From the NCBI GenBank assembly GCA_021229015.1, contig CM037788.1:47980033-48044032 (forward strand): a stretch of 64,000 bases of DNA, in the 5' to 3' direction. Positions 10,260 to 23,100 of the stretch are shown here, piece after piece. This stretch comes from Solen grandis (Eukaryota; Mollusca; Bivalvia; Adapedonta; Solenidae). Each line of letters starts with the position of its first letter. Positions within the stretch are counted from its first letter, which is position 1. Under the pieces are notes generated by a model, which worked only from the letters and a program-made list of their open reading frames with translations, was not told the origin of the DNA and did no database searches. The position numbers were made by a program, and so were the translations under genes.

Positions 10260-10820
10260 TACTAACTTTAGATTGTTTGGATCTGAAGATTATCTTCTTA
10301 AAACACCAGCAAATCTGTTAAAATTCATGATGAAATTTAGAACTAGGAACACAAATCTTCCAGTAGAATTGGTTCTTGGTATAACATAGATCGACTATGC
10401 CGTTTATGTGATAGTAACAAAATTGGAGATAAGTTATATTATTTGTTAGTTTGCCATTCACTTTTAAATGACAAAACGTCTCATAAGCGAAGTGTTTTAT
10501 AAATTTTTAAATGTATTACAAGAGATGTGAATACCTAGATGTAGCTTCGTGGTATTACTTTTCAAACTATTGATGAACTGTAATCCAGGAAATGAAATAT
10601 CGCAAATTGTGTCAATCGTTAAACAAATTCTTTTAAGATAAAGTAAACAGTAGTATGCCTCCTCCTTTCTTCTAGTGATTCATTATGTACCCTGTATATT
10701 TTTACTACATTATCATTTATGTCAGACTCTTTCCTTACTTTGAAAAATATACGTGCATTTTTGCTATTTGTATTCTTATTTTGTCACATGTGACAAGAGT
10801 TTGGAAATAAAAAAAACTTG
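10260..10820 (+). pseudogene. LINE C-terminal and 3' UTR remnant
   Basis: Across broken frames the plus strand reads a familiar LINE ending: Lys-Phe-Arg-Thr-Arg-Asn-Thr-Asn-Leu-Pro-Val-Glu, then Asn-Ile-Asp-Arg-Leu-Cys-Arg-Leu-Cys-Asp-Ser-Asn-Lys-Ile-Gly-Asp, then Leu-Val-Cys-His. This is a Cys-x2-Cys ... His/Cys zinc-knuckle-like end. A 3' UTR with 'gtgacaagagtttggaaataaaaaaaac' pattern closes it near 10820. The RT part is missing, so it is 5'-truncated. Confidence 0.6.
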
Positions 10821-11039
10821 AAACTTCTATTTGCATTTATGTTTCTCTTGCTTGTATCTTTATATATATATTAGAGTGTATCGTTTCATTATCGTGTTGC
10901 TGTATTTTCAATATAGTTTTCTTTGTTTTCAACAGGTTATGAGATTGCACTAACTTTTGTTTTGATTGCATACTTGATCATTAAAGAATGCTTAAAAAAA
11001 ATCAAGAAAAAGTTACCAGTATAATTGTCACTGATATAA

Positions 11040-13064
11040 TAATTAGGACTTTCTTCCCTTTCGGCAGAAAGTCCTATTGGGTTTATGTTTATTATTATTC
11101 TTTTTTTCTTCCTAACTAAACGCTTATTTTTATATATTGCAATAGTCCTAGGACGATAAAATGGCTTATTTGTCATGTGAGGAAATTTTGATTTCAATGA
11201 TTTTCTGCACCCTATGACGTCACATGACGTCACAGCTAAAAATAGTGAAAAATGGTGTTCGCGCTCTACAGCCGTCATTTATGGTCGGATTTTCTTCAAA
11301 TTTTCACAGATGGTACATCTTGAAACTAAGGTGTGCATATCCTGTCAGCTAACCGAAATTCCGAAGGACCGAAGTTCTGTGGCTGAAATAAGATTCGAAC
11401 ATAGGACCGAAAATTTCATTTTAAGATTAAAGAGCTTCAGGATGAGATAGAAAGTTGAAACTTACACAGTTTGCAGTTCTGCAGCATTTCTACAAATATT
11501 TTGAGTCGTGACGTCATATGACGTCATGTGACGTCATAAGCATACTTCTTAATTTTCATTTTAGGGCAATGATTTCGACATGATGCCAGTTGTTCAGAAT
11601 AATGAAAATTTCAGAGTTATGACAGTAAAGTATGCGCTTTTGAACAAAAGCATCTTCAGCACCCTATGACGTCATGTGACGTCAGAGCTAAAACTAGTGA
11701 AAATGGTGTTCACGCTCTACAGCCGCCATTTATGGTCGGATTTTCTTCAAATTTTCACAGATGGTACATCTTGAAACTAAGGTGTGAATATCCTGTCAGC
11801 TAACTGAAATTCCGAAGTTCTGTGGCTTAAATAAGATTCGAACATAGGACCGAAAATTTCATTTTAGGATTAAAGAGCTTCAGGATGAGATAGAAAGTTG
11901 AAACTTACACAGTTTGCAGTTCTGCAGAATTTCTACATATATTTTGAGTCGTGACGTCATATGACGTCATGTGACGTCATAAGCATACTTCTTAATTTTA
12001 ATTTTAGGGCAATGATTTCGACATGATGCCAGTTGTTCAGAATAATGAAAATTTCAGAGTTATGAAAGTAAAGTATGCGCTTTTGAACAAAAGTATCTTC
12101 AGCACCCTATGACGTCATGTGACGTCAGAGCTTAAAATATTGAAAAATGGTGTTCGCGCTCTACAGCCGCCATTTATGGTCCGATTTTTTTCAAATTTTC
12201 ACAGATGGTACACCTTGAAACTAAGGTGTGCATATCCTGCCAGCTTACCGAAATTCCGAAAAACCGAAGTTCTGTGGCTGAAGTAAGATTCGAACATAGG
12301 ACCGAAAATTTCATTTTAAGATTAAAGAGCTTCAGGATGAGATAAAAAGTTGAAACTTACACAGTTTGCAGTTCTGCAGCATTTCTACAAATATTTTGAA
12401 TCGTGACGTCATATGACGTCATAAGCATACCACTTAATTTTAATTTGGGGCAATGATTTCAACATGATGCCAGTTGTTCAGAATAATGAAAATTTCAGAG
12501 TTACTGCAATAAAGTATGCGCTTTTGAGCAACCGCATTTTCAGCACCATATGACATCACGTGACGTCAGAGCTAAAAATATTGAAAACTGGTGTTCGCAC
12601 TCTACAGCCGCCATTTATGATCAGATTTCTTCAAATTTTTACAGATGGTACATCTTGAAACTAAGGTGTAAATATTTTGTCAGCTAATCTTATTTCCGAA
12701 AAACCGAAGTATTGTGGCTGAAGTAAGATTCAAACATAGGACCAAAAATTTCATTTTAGGGTTAAAGAACTTCGGGAAGAGATAGAAAGTTGAAACTTAC
12801 ACAGTTTGCAGTTCTGCATAATTTCTTAATATAAATTTTGAGTCGTGACGTCATATGACGTCATAAGCATACTACTACTACTACTACTTATTTTTTTTTT
12901 TCTTCGTAACTAAACGCTTATTTTTTGCGGAATATAATGTCAATTGTTCAGCATGAACATGAAATACTACAGAGGTGAGTCATTACATGAAACTTCTATC
13001 TCCTGCTTTTGCATTAACACAGGTGCAGAAAGTCCTATCATTCGTTTAGACGAATGACATCTAG
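11040..13064 (+). mobile_element. Helitron-like element with CRE-rich tandem repeats
   Basis: The right end has a perfect 8-bp hairpin (TCATTCGT/ACGAATGA, 13038-13057), three bases, then CTAG at 13061-13064 followed by T. That is the Helitron 3' signature. Near the left end AGGACTTTCT/AGAAAGTCCT forms a 10-bp hairpin (about 11046-11076), and AGAAAGTCCT recurs near 13027-13036, giving a subterminal inverted repeat. 'aactaaacgctta' also occurs near both ends. The exact left boundary is uncertain. No coding sequence is inside; the body is a tandem array. Confidence 0.6.
11214..12875. repeat. Tandem array of ~440-bp units packed with TGACGTCA
   Basis: About 3.7 units; the landmark 'ttgcagttctgca' recurs near 11471, 11913, 12364 and 12803, giving spacings of 440-450 bp. 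Each unit carries two clusters of TGACGTCA (the full CRE palindrome), for example two to three copies in 11508-11540 and two in 11667-11690. I count 17 exact copies in the array. The octamer is the CREB/ATF binding site. Confidence 0.85.
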
Positions 13065-13139
13065 TTACATTTGTAATGAGACTTAGAATTTCTTAGTTGC
13101 CTTTGTACTGTGTTCAATTTACGTCGGCAAATCCTTGAT

Positions 13140-13169
13140 TATGATGATGATGATGATGATGATGATGAT
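13140..13169. repeat. (ATG)n microsatellite
   Basis: About nine uninterrupted ATG/TGA trinucleotides. Confidence 0.95.
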
Positions 13170-13704
13170 ATAAGAGCGACCTTTTTCTACAAACCGTTCG
13201 GTAACTTAAATTTTCATCAAATATTATATCATAATTTACATATATAAGAGGGTCTGAAAACTTTTAGGTTATTGATTTTTTTCCGGTACATAGATATTGG
13301 TAGTCTACTCGGTTTTACTCATACTATAAGTCGTGATGAAGTGGGTGTTTTTAAGGGTACCGCAACCCTAAGAACAAGTGTTCATAAATAAATTTTAATT
13401 GTCATAACATTTTGTTATTTGACTCAATTAATGAAATATAACTAAAAATGACTTTTTATATGCTATAAAAGAAACACTTAATGGGAACCGCCATTTTCGT
13501 ATCATTCTGACACTGTGACGTCACATTGTTCATGAGCCGCGCGAGATTGTCTAGACGTAATACGCGCCGATAGCATGAACATTTCTATTACGTTTGAATA
13601 ATGTCGATACATTGGTGTTTAAACGTAAATAAACGCACAAAAAGTGATTTTCTTTCTTTTTTGTTATACTAAACATCCTGTAAGTGGTAAAATTCTACAG
13701 TGTC

Positions 13705-13960
13705 AGGCATTAAACTGCACTGAATCGCAGCGAAATGGGAAAACTCGGTTTCAGTTTCTAAAACCAAAACGTTCAAAAAAGGGGAAAAAAAGCTGGGCGA
13801 AATTTGAATAAAACATTTCAAAAATCAGAGGTTGGTCATAAAACATTCAAGTGGAATCCATCTAGATTTTTTGTGAGGACCAGTTTTGAACGCGAACGCT
13901 TTGTAGGGACTACGAAAATGATGTGACAAAATCACTTTTTTCCGAAGAGGAAACGACTTT
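13705..13960 (+). pseudogene. THAP-like zinc-finger remnant
   Basis: The frame starting 'tgtcaggcattaaactgc' reads Cys-x4-Cys-Thr-Glu-Ser-Gln-Arg-Asn-Gly-Lys-Thr-Arg-Phe-Gln-Phe, as at the start of a THAP domain. Downstream come Lys-Ser-Trp-Ala-Lys-Phe-Glu, Gly-Trp-Ser and Phe-Cys-Glu-Asp-Gln-Phe, the last matching the Cys-x2-His-Phe end but with His replaced by Gln. Three or more in-frame stops interrupt it. THAP domains bind DNA and occur in P-type transposases and host factors; which one this came from is not visible. Confidence 0.4.
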
Positions 13961-14059
13961 AATCTTTTCCAACTATAACAAGAAACTGTGATACTAAGTA
14001 TCACAGCGGCCTTCGAACTTAGTGTACGAGAACTTTCTGACATGTTTTTTAGCATTTGT

Positions 14060-16472
14060 GTTGCAATACTTAAATTTAACGTTTGAAAGAAATAGATTTA
14101 TGTTTGAAGGTAAATTTAAAGATAATTTGAAATCATTGCTTTTCATGTGTATGCAATTCTAAATTGTTTTGTAAAATTTAAGATTTTTTCCAATTATTAT
14201 AGCAGAATTGAAGTATTACAATGCAATTGTTTATATGAAGTTTTCTAAATAAGGTTATTATTCTGTAGGTGGCTATGAACATGAAATAAATTTTGTCAAA
14301 TTTTTAAGTATGTTTTGTTTTCACATGTTTATTTCTAAAGTAATGATTGACTCACATTGTTAAGAATGTAAAACTGTGGATGTATTGATCCTGTACTGAA
14401 ACACATCATATGTTTCAAATATTTTTAATACGTCATTTATTTCAAATAAAGAAAATAACACACATTTTGTTTCATAGTTTGTTTATCAAAAACTGTTTTG
14501 TAAGATATATTTCTATAAAAAAGTATCAAATTGTCTTTTATATAAAATAATACTGATTCTATGTGTAAAACATCATTAAGTTTTGCAAGATATATTTCTA
14601 TAAAAAAGTATCAAATTGTCTTTTATATAAAATAATACTGATTCTATGTGTAAGACATTTATTATGTTTACCACATAATTTAAAGAAGGAATGTTTAAAA
14701 ACATGAAATGTTGAAATGAAAGTGTTAGAGATGTTTTTAATATTGAACAAAATGTTTTTGGAAAAGTTTCAGTTAAAGAAATGAAATGCTAAGTAATAAA
14801 AACAGGAGATCAACTGGAATAAAATGTAACAAATGAAGATATTTTTCTTTAAATAGCAATGTGCAAGAAGATATGTACAAGAGCAAGTGAGAACGTATGA
14901 AAGTACATGTGAATAATGTAATGAGGGTGTTGTGTTTAATTGAAATAACATTAAACTGGGAAAAGAAGGAACTGAAACATATTTTGCAATTAATGCACAT
15001 TTCAAAAAAGCATAGAGCAATATGATATAAAAAATTTAAAGCTAAGAAGGAACACAGTTTCAAAACAGCAAGTACTGGTAATTTTTCTCAAATTAGAAAC
15101 AGAAATATTTCCAAAGATTGATGCAAGAACAGTTTTACAAAGTAGACTTTTAAAAGAAAACATATTTAGACACTTATTTTACATGTTCTACAATATTTAC
15201 AGCAAAAATAATCTCAATCTATTAGGGATGTTCTGTTCAGTTCTATGAATTCTTGAATATAATGTTACCACAAAAATGTTCCCTGTATGAACAATAGACT
15301 AGGAAGATGTATATATTATGTTATGAATTGTTAGTAGAAGCAAATATTAAATGTATTAATAATCATTTTATATGGAAAAAAATAATGTTTATTCTTTCAA
15401 ACATTTAACAAGGCACATGTTCAATAAAAATATAGGATACTGAGAAAGCATTTACATGATTGTGCGTACACAGACTTTTTTTTAAAAGTAAAGCTTTTGT
15501 TTTGTTACATTTAAGAAGTTTAAGTTAAAAAAAATTTTTAATAATATAGAATTAAGTTTTTGAGTATAATCTATATAAAGTAGATGCATTACTAAGTTCA
15601 GTATGTTTCAATGGTACTGAAATACCAAAAAAAAAAAAAAACAATGAAGAAAGAACAAATTAACAACCAATATTACACATGAAAAAAAAAACACACACTA
15701 AAAATATAAAAGAAATGAACACATTAACAAGTAACAAGTGCATATTTCACAACCTTTCAACATGGAGGAAGTATGTCAACATATTAACATATTTACACTG
15801 AATGATGTGTGCACATGTAACCATCATTGGATGATAAGGTAGCATATATCTGAATGAAAGCTATGTTGGAAGAAGAGTAACAAAAAAAATTGAAATATTA
15901 AACAATGTATTACAACATGTGAATACAGTTAAAACATAAGTCTGACAAGGATCAAATATAAAGATGACTATAATGCATATTCATAATTATACTGAGTTAT
16001 GTATTATGCAGGATAATGACTGGTGTTTGAAGAGTTTTATTACTTTGTTCAGTATGTTGCAATTGTACTGTAATGTATTTTAAGTTGAGTGTGATGAGAA
16101 AGAAATGATAAATAAATGAAATTTGTAACATATTTTACACAGAAATATATAAAAAATTTATAAGGAATATGAACATTAAACAAAAACAACTGAGTATCTC
16201 TCCACACTGATTAACAAAGGACTTGTGAGTAAGTTAAAATATGAACATGTTTGAATGGCAAGTAAATATGTTACCACCTTTGAGTAATAAGTTTGTCAAT
16301 TGTTTTTTAAGCACAATGAGTACTAAGTTACTTTGCAATGATAAGCTAGTAATGAACATTAAATGACATTATGAGAAACTGCTTTGAATGACACATGAGC
16401 ATATTATATTTTTTGATGATGAAATGAGAAGTAAACACTTTGAATGACGCGTAATATGTTAACTTCTTTAAA
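14060..16472. other. AT-rich stretch with a direct duplication, no gene seen
   Basis: Very AT-rich. A direct repeat of about 86 bp lies at roughly 14497-14582 and 14583-14668 ('aagatatatttctataaaa' in both), nearly identical and therefore recent. The minus-strand open frames at 14769-15063 are low-complexity and not credible. Confidence 0.6.
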
Positions 16473-17211
16473 CTAGAACTATCACTGAAGGTGATTATAC
16501 CCCCACCCCCATCTTTGACACAGGATGTATTCACATGACACATAAAACGAATAGTTCACACATAGATTTGGGCTTTTAAGCATACCAAAAAAAATATTTC
16601 ACTAAAGGTGATCAATACCCACACCGGAAGTCTGTCATGTGTAGGATTACAGTTTCAAAAGTTTGCTTGAGTGAAAGACTACATGTATTGTAACGTTTAA
16701 AGTTAGTGTGAGCAATGAAGGTCTATCTACATATGAGGTCTATCTACATATGAAGTTTGATCAACATAAGTACAGTAGTTTTGGAGAAATGCTCCGGACA
16801 AAATCAAAAGACCAAAAATAACAAAGGGGAATAACTCCTTTAAAAAACATGTTGAGTTTTGGTTCTTATGCACTGCACTTCCTCTCTTCAAGATCAATCT
16901 ACATATGAAGTTTCATTCAACCTAGCTACTTTAGTATTGGAGTTATGCTCCGGACAAAATCAAAAGATTAAAAATGACAAAGGGCAATAACTCCTTTCAA
17001 AATACATGCAGAGTTATGGTTCTTGTGCACTGCACTTCCTCTCATCAAGATCTATCTACCTATGAAGTTTCATCAACATAGGTACAGTAGTTTTGGGAGA
17101 AATGCTCCGGACAAATATTTGTAGACCAACCGCCGGACCGACCGACCGACAGGGTGACTCTTTATACCCCCCCCACCCCCACCCCCCCCAAATTTCATTG
17201 TGGGGGTATAA
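16473..17211 (-). mobile_element. Helitron-like family B, copy 1
   Basis: The left end reads CTAGAACTATCACTGAAGG, with hairpin ATCAC/GTGAT, then 'atacccccac'. The right end is 'tgggggtataat'. Read on the minus strand the element ends hairpin-AGTT-CTAG-T, a Helitron 3' end. The body has about 1.5-2 units of 'gacaaagggcaataactcc ... atgaagtttcat' and a '(gacc)n' tract before the right arm. The same family occurs at 34477 and 59596. Confidence 0.7.
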
Positions 17212-18410
17212 TGATAAGTGAGCATGTAAGCACAGTTAAATGAGCAGATTATAATGACTAAACCTTAAATGTTTATATGAAATTGTTGTTTCTATAACTG
17301 ACCCAATTGAATTTTATTAAGACAAAATTAACATCACAATGAGATATAATCCCCATAACAACTTCCCTAAAGCAGTTAGGAATAATCAAGGATGAAAACT
17401 TTCCAGGCAGATATATCAATATCCATGTAATAACCCTATTGAAAACGAAATATAGGGAAACAATGGGTTATCATTTAGTATTCATCATCTAATATTTATA
17501 TAGTTTTTCTTTTTAAGATTATTAAAGATGATACTTTTATTTATGCTAACATGTTTTGCTCTGTTTAACATCGATGTTTTGTTTTCTTTTCTACCAACTA
17601 CTGTATAGCGCTGTGAAAATTAGTATGCAAACCCCACACTCAATCATCACTCGAACAATTTGATTGGAGGAAATTTAAAGAAAAATAATGTTTTGTTGTA
17701 GTAAAGTATTTTTTTATCTTTTGAAGAATTAATCTGCAAACAATTATCAAAACATAATGTAAAATATATAACAAATTATATTTTTGTTGAATGATTTGAA
17801 ATAATTAAGAAATATTTAGACTGCGTCTAAAGTTTTACATATAAACAGATACGTTACCGTCATAATAACAATTAAAGCAGTCTAGCAAAAAGGTAGACTG
17901 TGTCCGATTTTAATTTATTTTAGTCGTCAATTACATACTTTTAGTACAAAATGTGAACCAATGTAAAGCAGTCTGCCAAATTCTCCATAGCGACTTTCAA
18001 CCCGTATAAATGCGCTGCAGCGGGCCGCAATAAGTGTCGGGAGTGGGAGAAATTCAACACATGCAGGGATAGTTATTTATATGTATTGTAAATTGTAATA
18101 TTTTATTTATGTCCAGACCAAGTGTTGATTTAAGAGACATACTGTGTGTATTTTTATTAATATTTGTATGTGTGTGTGTTGATACTCCCCTTTATATGAC
18201 TTTTGCACAGTGTGACTATTCCACTGTATTGAGAATAAAACATTTCCCTACAATTCATCTTAATGTTTACTTAGTGTGAGAGAGTGTCGGAAGCCTGTCT
18301 GCAGGATTGTAATACTTCCAAAACGGAATCAGTGAGAACTAAGGTATGAAAATTGGGTAATCCTGGTGATGCTAAAAACTTACGGAATCACCCTTAATAA
18401 CATTATTGCT
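17212..18410. other. AT-rich, possible promoter/poly(A) segment, no gene seen
   Basis: A 'gtataaatgcgctgcagcggg' type segment near 18003 and 'gaataaaacatt' near 18232 are spaced like the TATA and poly(A) signals of a solo LTR, but I could not define ends or a target duplication. No coding sequence is recognised. Confidence 0.35.
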
Positions 18411-19060
18411 GAAACATACTCACAATTGCTACTAAACAGATTACGACATGGATACGGAACGAGAAATCATTATTGATAACCAATATGGTTTCCAAAGGAA
18501 AATCCACTGATGATTGTATATTTGTTTACACTCCATTATGTACAGAACTCTTAAAAGACACAAGAGTTATATGTTGCTTTTCTTGACTGGGAAAAATGTT
18601 CGATAGATACAGATAGACAGATATATCTTTTTGACAAAAGCTTATGAATGAAAACGTCAGTACTAAAATGATAGTGCATTAAAATCAATGTATAACTCTG
18701 TAGAATCATTTATCAGGTACAAGGGAAATAAATCAGATTTCATTGATTCTAAAATCGGAGTTAAGCAAGGGGATCCCTCAAGCAGCCTTTCGTGTTTTTT
18801 TCTTCCTCAATGATATAATACAGAACATTACACTGAAATTGACGGCATAATTACCATAGATGAGCTCAAAATATTTATTCTATTGTTTGCTGATGATGCT
18901 GTTACTATTTGTTCAAAACTCGCGCTCACTTCAGTCTATGCTAAACGTACGATGTTAAACATATTGTAAGACATGGGGCTTTTAAAATACTCAGTGTTAA
19001 AAAAAAACATGCATGCTATTTGAATAAGGTAGACCTACCACATACAATTTTTATATTAAT
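18411..19060 (+). pseudogene. LINE reverse-transcriptase remnant
   Basis: Broken plus-strand frames read successive RT blocks: Gln-Tyr-Gly-Phe-Gln-Arg-Lys and Ser-Thr-Asp-Asp-Cys-Ile-Phe (18480-18530), Phe-Leu-Asp-Trp-Glu-Lys-Met-Phe-Asp (about 18580-18605), Lys-Ile-Gly-Val-Lys-Gln-Gly-Asp-Pro-Ser (about 18750-18780), and Leu-Phe-Ala-Asp-Asp-Ala-Val-Thr-Ile (about 18885-18912). The catalytic Ala-Asp-Asp box is retained but stops and frameshifts are frequent, so this is an old copy. Confidence 0.75.
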
Positions 19061-19540
19061 AACTCTGTTATAGAAAAAGTCGACTCAAAATCTAATCAAA
19101 ATAGAGGAGGAAAGAAGAATGTCTCCAGCACGCATCCTACGTATGATGGGTTGCGAGTCCCATGTCGTTATTGTATGACCCTTGTTGCAGACCTGAAATA
19201 ATAACAATGCAAGTACTAAAAATGAAGTATAACAAAATCACACATGTCAATGAAAATGAAGTAAACAACACCTGTCTGTATGACACATATGTCCCACTTA
19301 ATGAACAGTCAGAAGCTCATTAATATAGCAAATTTCTCATGAGTGCATTTTTCTTCTGTGCATTGTGCAGTTTGATGGACATTCACTCAATAATAATACA
19401 GATAATGGCAATGTTAAACAAAATGTTAAAATTGCATGGAAATAGACAGAGATGCGGGGGTGAATACAATAACTCATCCTATTCTATGAATAGTCAAACT
19501 GAAAATGAAATCAAGAAAGAATAAAAATTGTGTAAACTTG
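19061..19540. other. No gene seen
   Basis: Probably further LINE decay; the small open frame at 19339-19524 has no recognisable content. Confidence 0.4.
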
Positions 19541-19671
19541 ACTATTTGAAACTACTGTTGCTTCGACAGTATTTTAGTCATATAGCAACATCCAGCTAAT
19601 TACAGATGGAGGAAAACCCCGAATGCATGGAGGCATCCGGGTAGAACCACCGACCTACCGCAAAAAAATGT
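19541..19671 (-). mobile_element. SINE family 1, 3' fragment
   Basis: It matches the tail and part of the core of the SINE at 4318-4565 ('cgacctaccgc', 'gcatccgggtagaacc', 'cttcgacagtatt'). The tRNA-like head is absent, so the copy is 5'-truncated and ends in an A-run. Confidence 0.75.
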
Positions 19672-20124
19672 ATAGAAGTATAAATAATTGAATGAGATAT
19701 GTATATGTTTTTAAATTTTTTAATATGAGGATAAACCCAAATGAATGATGATATATCAGGAATTTAGTTGGTGGCTTGCACCACATCAGATGACAAGAGT
19801 ATTTCTTGGAACACATGTGTCACCTGCTGAAGAATGATGGAAAAAGTGAGACAGACAGATATAGAAAGGAAATTACAAAAAAAAAATGATTCCAGTTTCT
19901 TGGACATTTTGTAAGATTCCTCAGGTCAAGTTATGTCCATCAATGAAATTTCATTTCAAATGGGGATTGATTTGAGCAGGAGTTTTTGCAGAATAAAGAA
20001 GTGTTTCAGAAAAAGTGTGACTGGCAGACAGACGACAGATAGACAGAAAGACCTCTCTTTGAAGCAGGTTACACAACAAAAGGGATAAGGAAGAACAGGG
20101 GACTGGTGAACAGGATAAACTCAC

Positions 20125-23100
20125 CCATATTAACCGCATGGCAGTTCCTATAACTTTGGTTTCTGACATTCACCATACTATGACAGTTTTTTCTATTGCA
20201 ATGACCACTAACTGTCATATGGGAAAGTTGAAGAAGGTTTTCTTCAAAGCATATGGCCTTTTTCTCAGTTACAGCACACATGTCAGTGTATGTGTCTTCA
20301 TCTTCACTACAATCATCAGATGTATCACTTTCAATTTGGAAGACCCTCTCTGCCACATCTATGAGAGTAGCTTCCTCATTGTCAGATGCATCCCTAGAAA
20401 GAAAATGCTTTTAATCTGATAAGGAAACAAGAGGGCAATGATGAATCAAAATAATTCATTAAAATTGGCTCAGTGGTTTTGGAGGAGATGTCGTTTTAAG
20501 ATAAATGTTAAAAACGAACCACGGACACTGGACACAGGACATGCATCGGTCACAATAAGAATAAGAGATTGTACAATAAACAGAATATGACAAAGAAAAC
20601 TCTGATCTGACAATTATCAATGTTTTCAGATGAGTAAAATGAAAGAATGAAGTAGATTTTGGGATGGTGTCTGTAGAATACACAAACTCTTCCATTATCA
20701 AATCCCGATTAGTGATATTATACAATGAACATGTTCATAACAAATAAATACCTACTGTAATGTCATCTCAAGTACAAATTCATTGTCTTCCTCCAAGTCA
20801 GTAAGGTCATCTTCATCTTCACTACTACATAGCTCGTCTTCACTCTCTGGGTGGTAGGAACATCTTCATCTGACTGTAGGACCTCATATGAAATCCTAAA
20901 AATATAAATTAGATATATCACTGAAGGTGATTAATACCCCACTACCCTGCTATTTGTCAGTCAATAACATATTAATATTATTTAACAGCTGACATACCCA
21001 TCAAAATCTGTGGCATAAATTGGTCCTAGCATGCAAGAAGAATGTAGCATGTTACCTTTGCCACATAAAGTTTATCATTTTTAGAGGTAGTCTGTATTTC
21101 AGCAAAGCAAAACACAAAGTCAGTAAGTTAAAAAAAAGTCAATAATTCTTCTATGAAATGAATAATATGAGGGTCTTTCAATTATTTAAGAAGAATGAGC
21201 AACTTTCAATACATGGTGAGTAATCATCAATAAACAAGCATATTGGAATTGATTTTCTATTGCTGACCTCGAAGTATGACCTTGACTTTTGAGTAAGCAA
21301 TCTGGTTCTTTCGCGTGATACTGTCTAAATATGATTAGCATCTGTTCCAAACCATTTGGAATCCAGCGAGGCAAAAATACAGGACAGACAATGGACAGAT
21401 GGTCAACCGACAAAGTGATTCTGAATAGCCCACTTTCCCAAGAATATTAGGGTATATTAACAAGATGGCCAAGAATGTCCTGATTTGCTCACCTGAGCAA
21501 TATTGCCTTCATTGGCAATTATTGTATTATGAGTCATACTGAATACATAATCCATGCAGAAGAGCAGCAATACCATCTAAATTCCACACAAAATACTCAA
21601 TTTTGACACCAGGGCCATGATTTGAACAAACTTGGTAGTGATTCACTGGCAAGTTAAACACCAAATATCTAAACTCTAGGCCTGTGGTTTCTGACAAGAA
21701 AATTTGTCAGTTTATTTTCCAATATAGGTCTATGTAAAACTAAAATCTAATGACCCCTGGAGCTAAAAATTCAATCCATGTAATTAATGTCATAGCTAAC
21801 TAGCTTTTCATTTTATGTAGATTTTTTTACTGGTTTTAAGGAAAAACATGTCTATACTATTACATTAGAAGAGTTACATATGTTCTTTTTAAGCTTGTTT
21901 CCATGCCTTTCCATGAATCATTTGAATCAATACATTTCAAAAGATGGATAGACATTATCTACAGCTTAAACAGTCAGTTTCTTACTCTATAAAGGAATTG
22001 TCCGTTTGTTGTGCCCTTTCCAAATACTTGGACACAATGCTCTCCTCTGACTCTGATCTGAAACAAATACAATTAAACAATCATGCAATGAAAACATGCA
22101 AATATATGAAATATATAAAATATTTTGTTGAAATTATTTATCCCATATTGTCTTTCTGCATTCACAAAATCATACAAGCATTACTATTAATACAAGAAAT
22201 AATAATAAAACCAATGCTTATAAAGTTTATCCATCATACCAATAATTAAATGAAATTATAACTTATATTATGTAAATGTTGACAAGTTGTTGTACTTCTT
22301 TTTTACATACCCCATACTAAACTCTGATATGTCAGAGAAAGGTAAGTCTAGTCCTGCAGTGGCTGCTTGGGCTGGGGTTGAATGCTTTGGCATTGGAGAA
22401 AACAGAGGTGGTCCACTGACAGTTTTCTCTGGTATGGCAATGACGCATTCACTTTGTGAATCATTCCCAGGAGATGGAGCACTTCAAAGAGATACAAGAT
22501 ATAAGGAACATGTCCAAATGGGGTATTAATAATTATGGAACTTTTCCATGCGCAGATCCAGGAATTTGTTGGAGGGAGAGGGGTGAGGAGAGGGCAAAGA
22601 GGGTCCAACAGCTTTTGCTTCCTTTCTTTTTTTCACTAATTCCTGGTTTAATGCTGAAGCAATAGATTAATAAAATTTAAACATAATAACCAAATATAAG
22701 GAGGGGTGGGGTCATGCCACTTCTCCCTCTCTTATACATATTTTTGGCATAATAGCCAAATCTCGGGGTTGGGGTCTGGACCCCCTGTACCCACCTCTGG
22801 ATCTGCGCATGTTCAACATATTATGTGCTGACGTTCTTATCAAGATATATCTATTCAATATCCTCAAGTCCACAAACTGTTACCCTATTAACTAATTGTG
22901 AAATGCACATCAAATAAAATACATAAAATAGAAACTGTTCACATACCAATTCTTTCTATCCGATAAATGTTGATACCTTCCAAAACAAACATTAAATGAT
23001 TCTTCAATCGAAACTAACATTCAACACAAAAGAAGTAAAATTGTACTGTACCGAACGCCGCCACCTAGGTGACGTCATAGTAGTTACGAATTATACACAT

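Noticed and set aside
14769..15063. Overlapping minus-strand frames with hydrophobic segments
   Set aside because: Low-complexity Phe/Leu/Ser-rich translation of A/T-rich DNA, with no signals.
17990..18250. Solo LTR
   Set aside because: TATA-like and poly(A)-like signals are spaced plausibly but no TG...CA ends or flanking duplication could be fixed.
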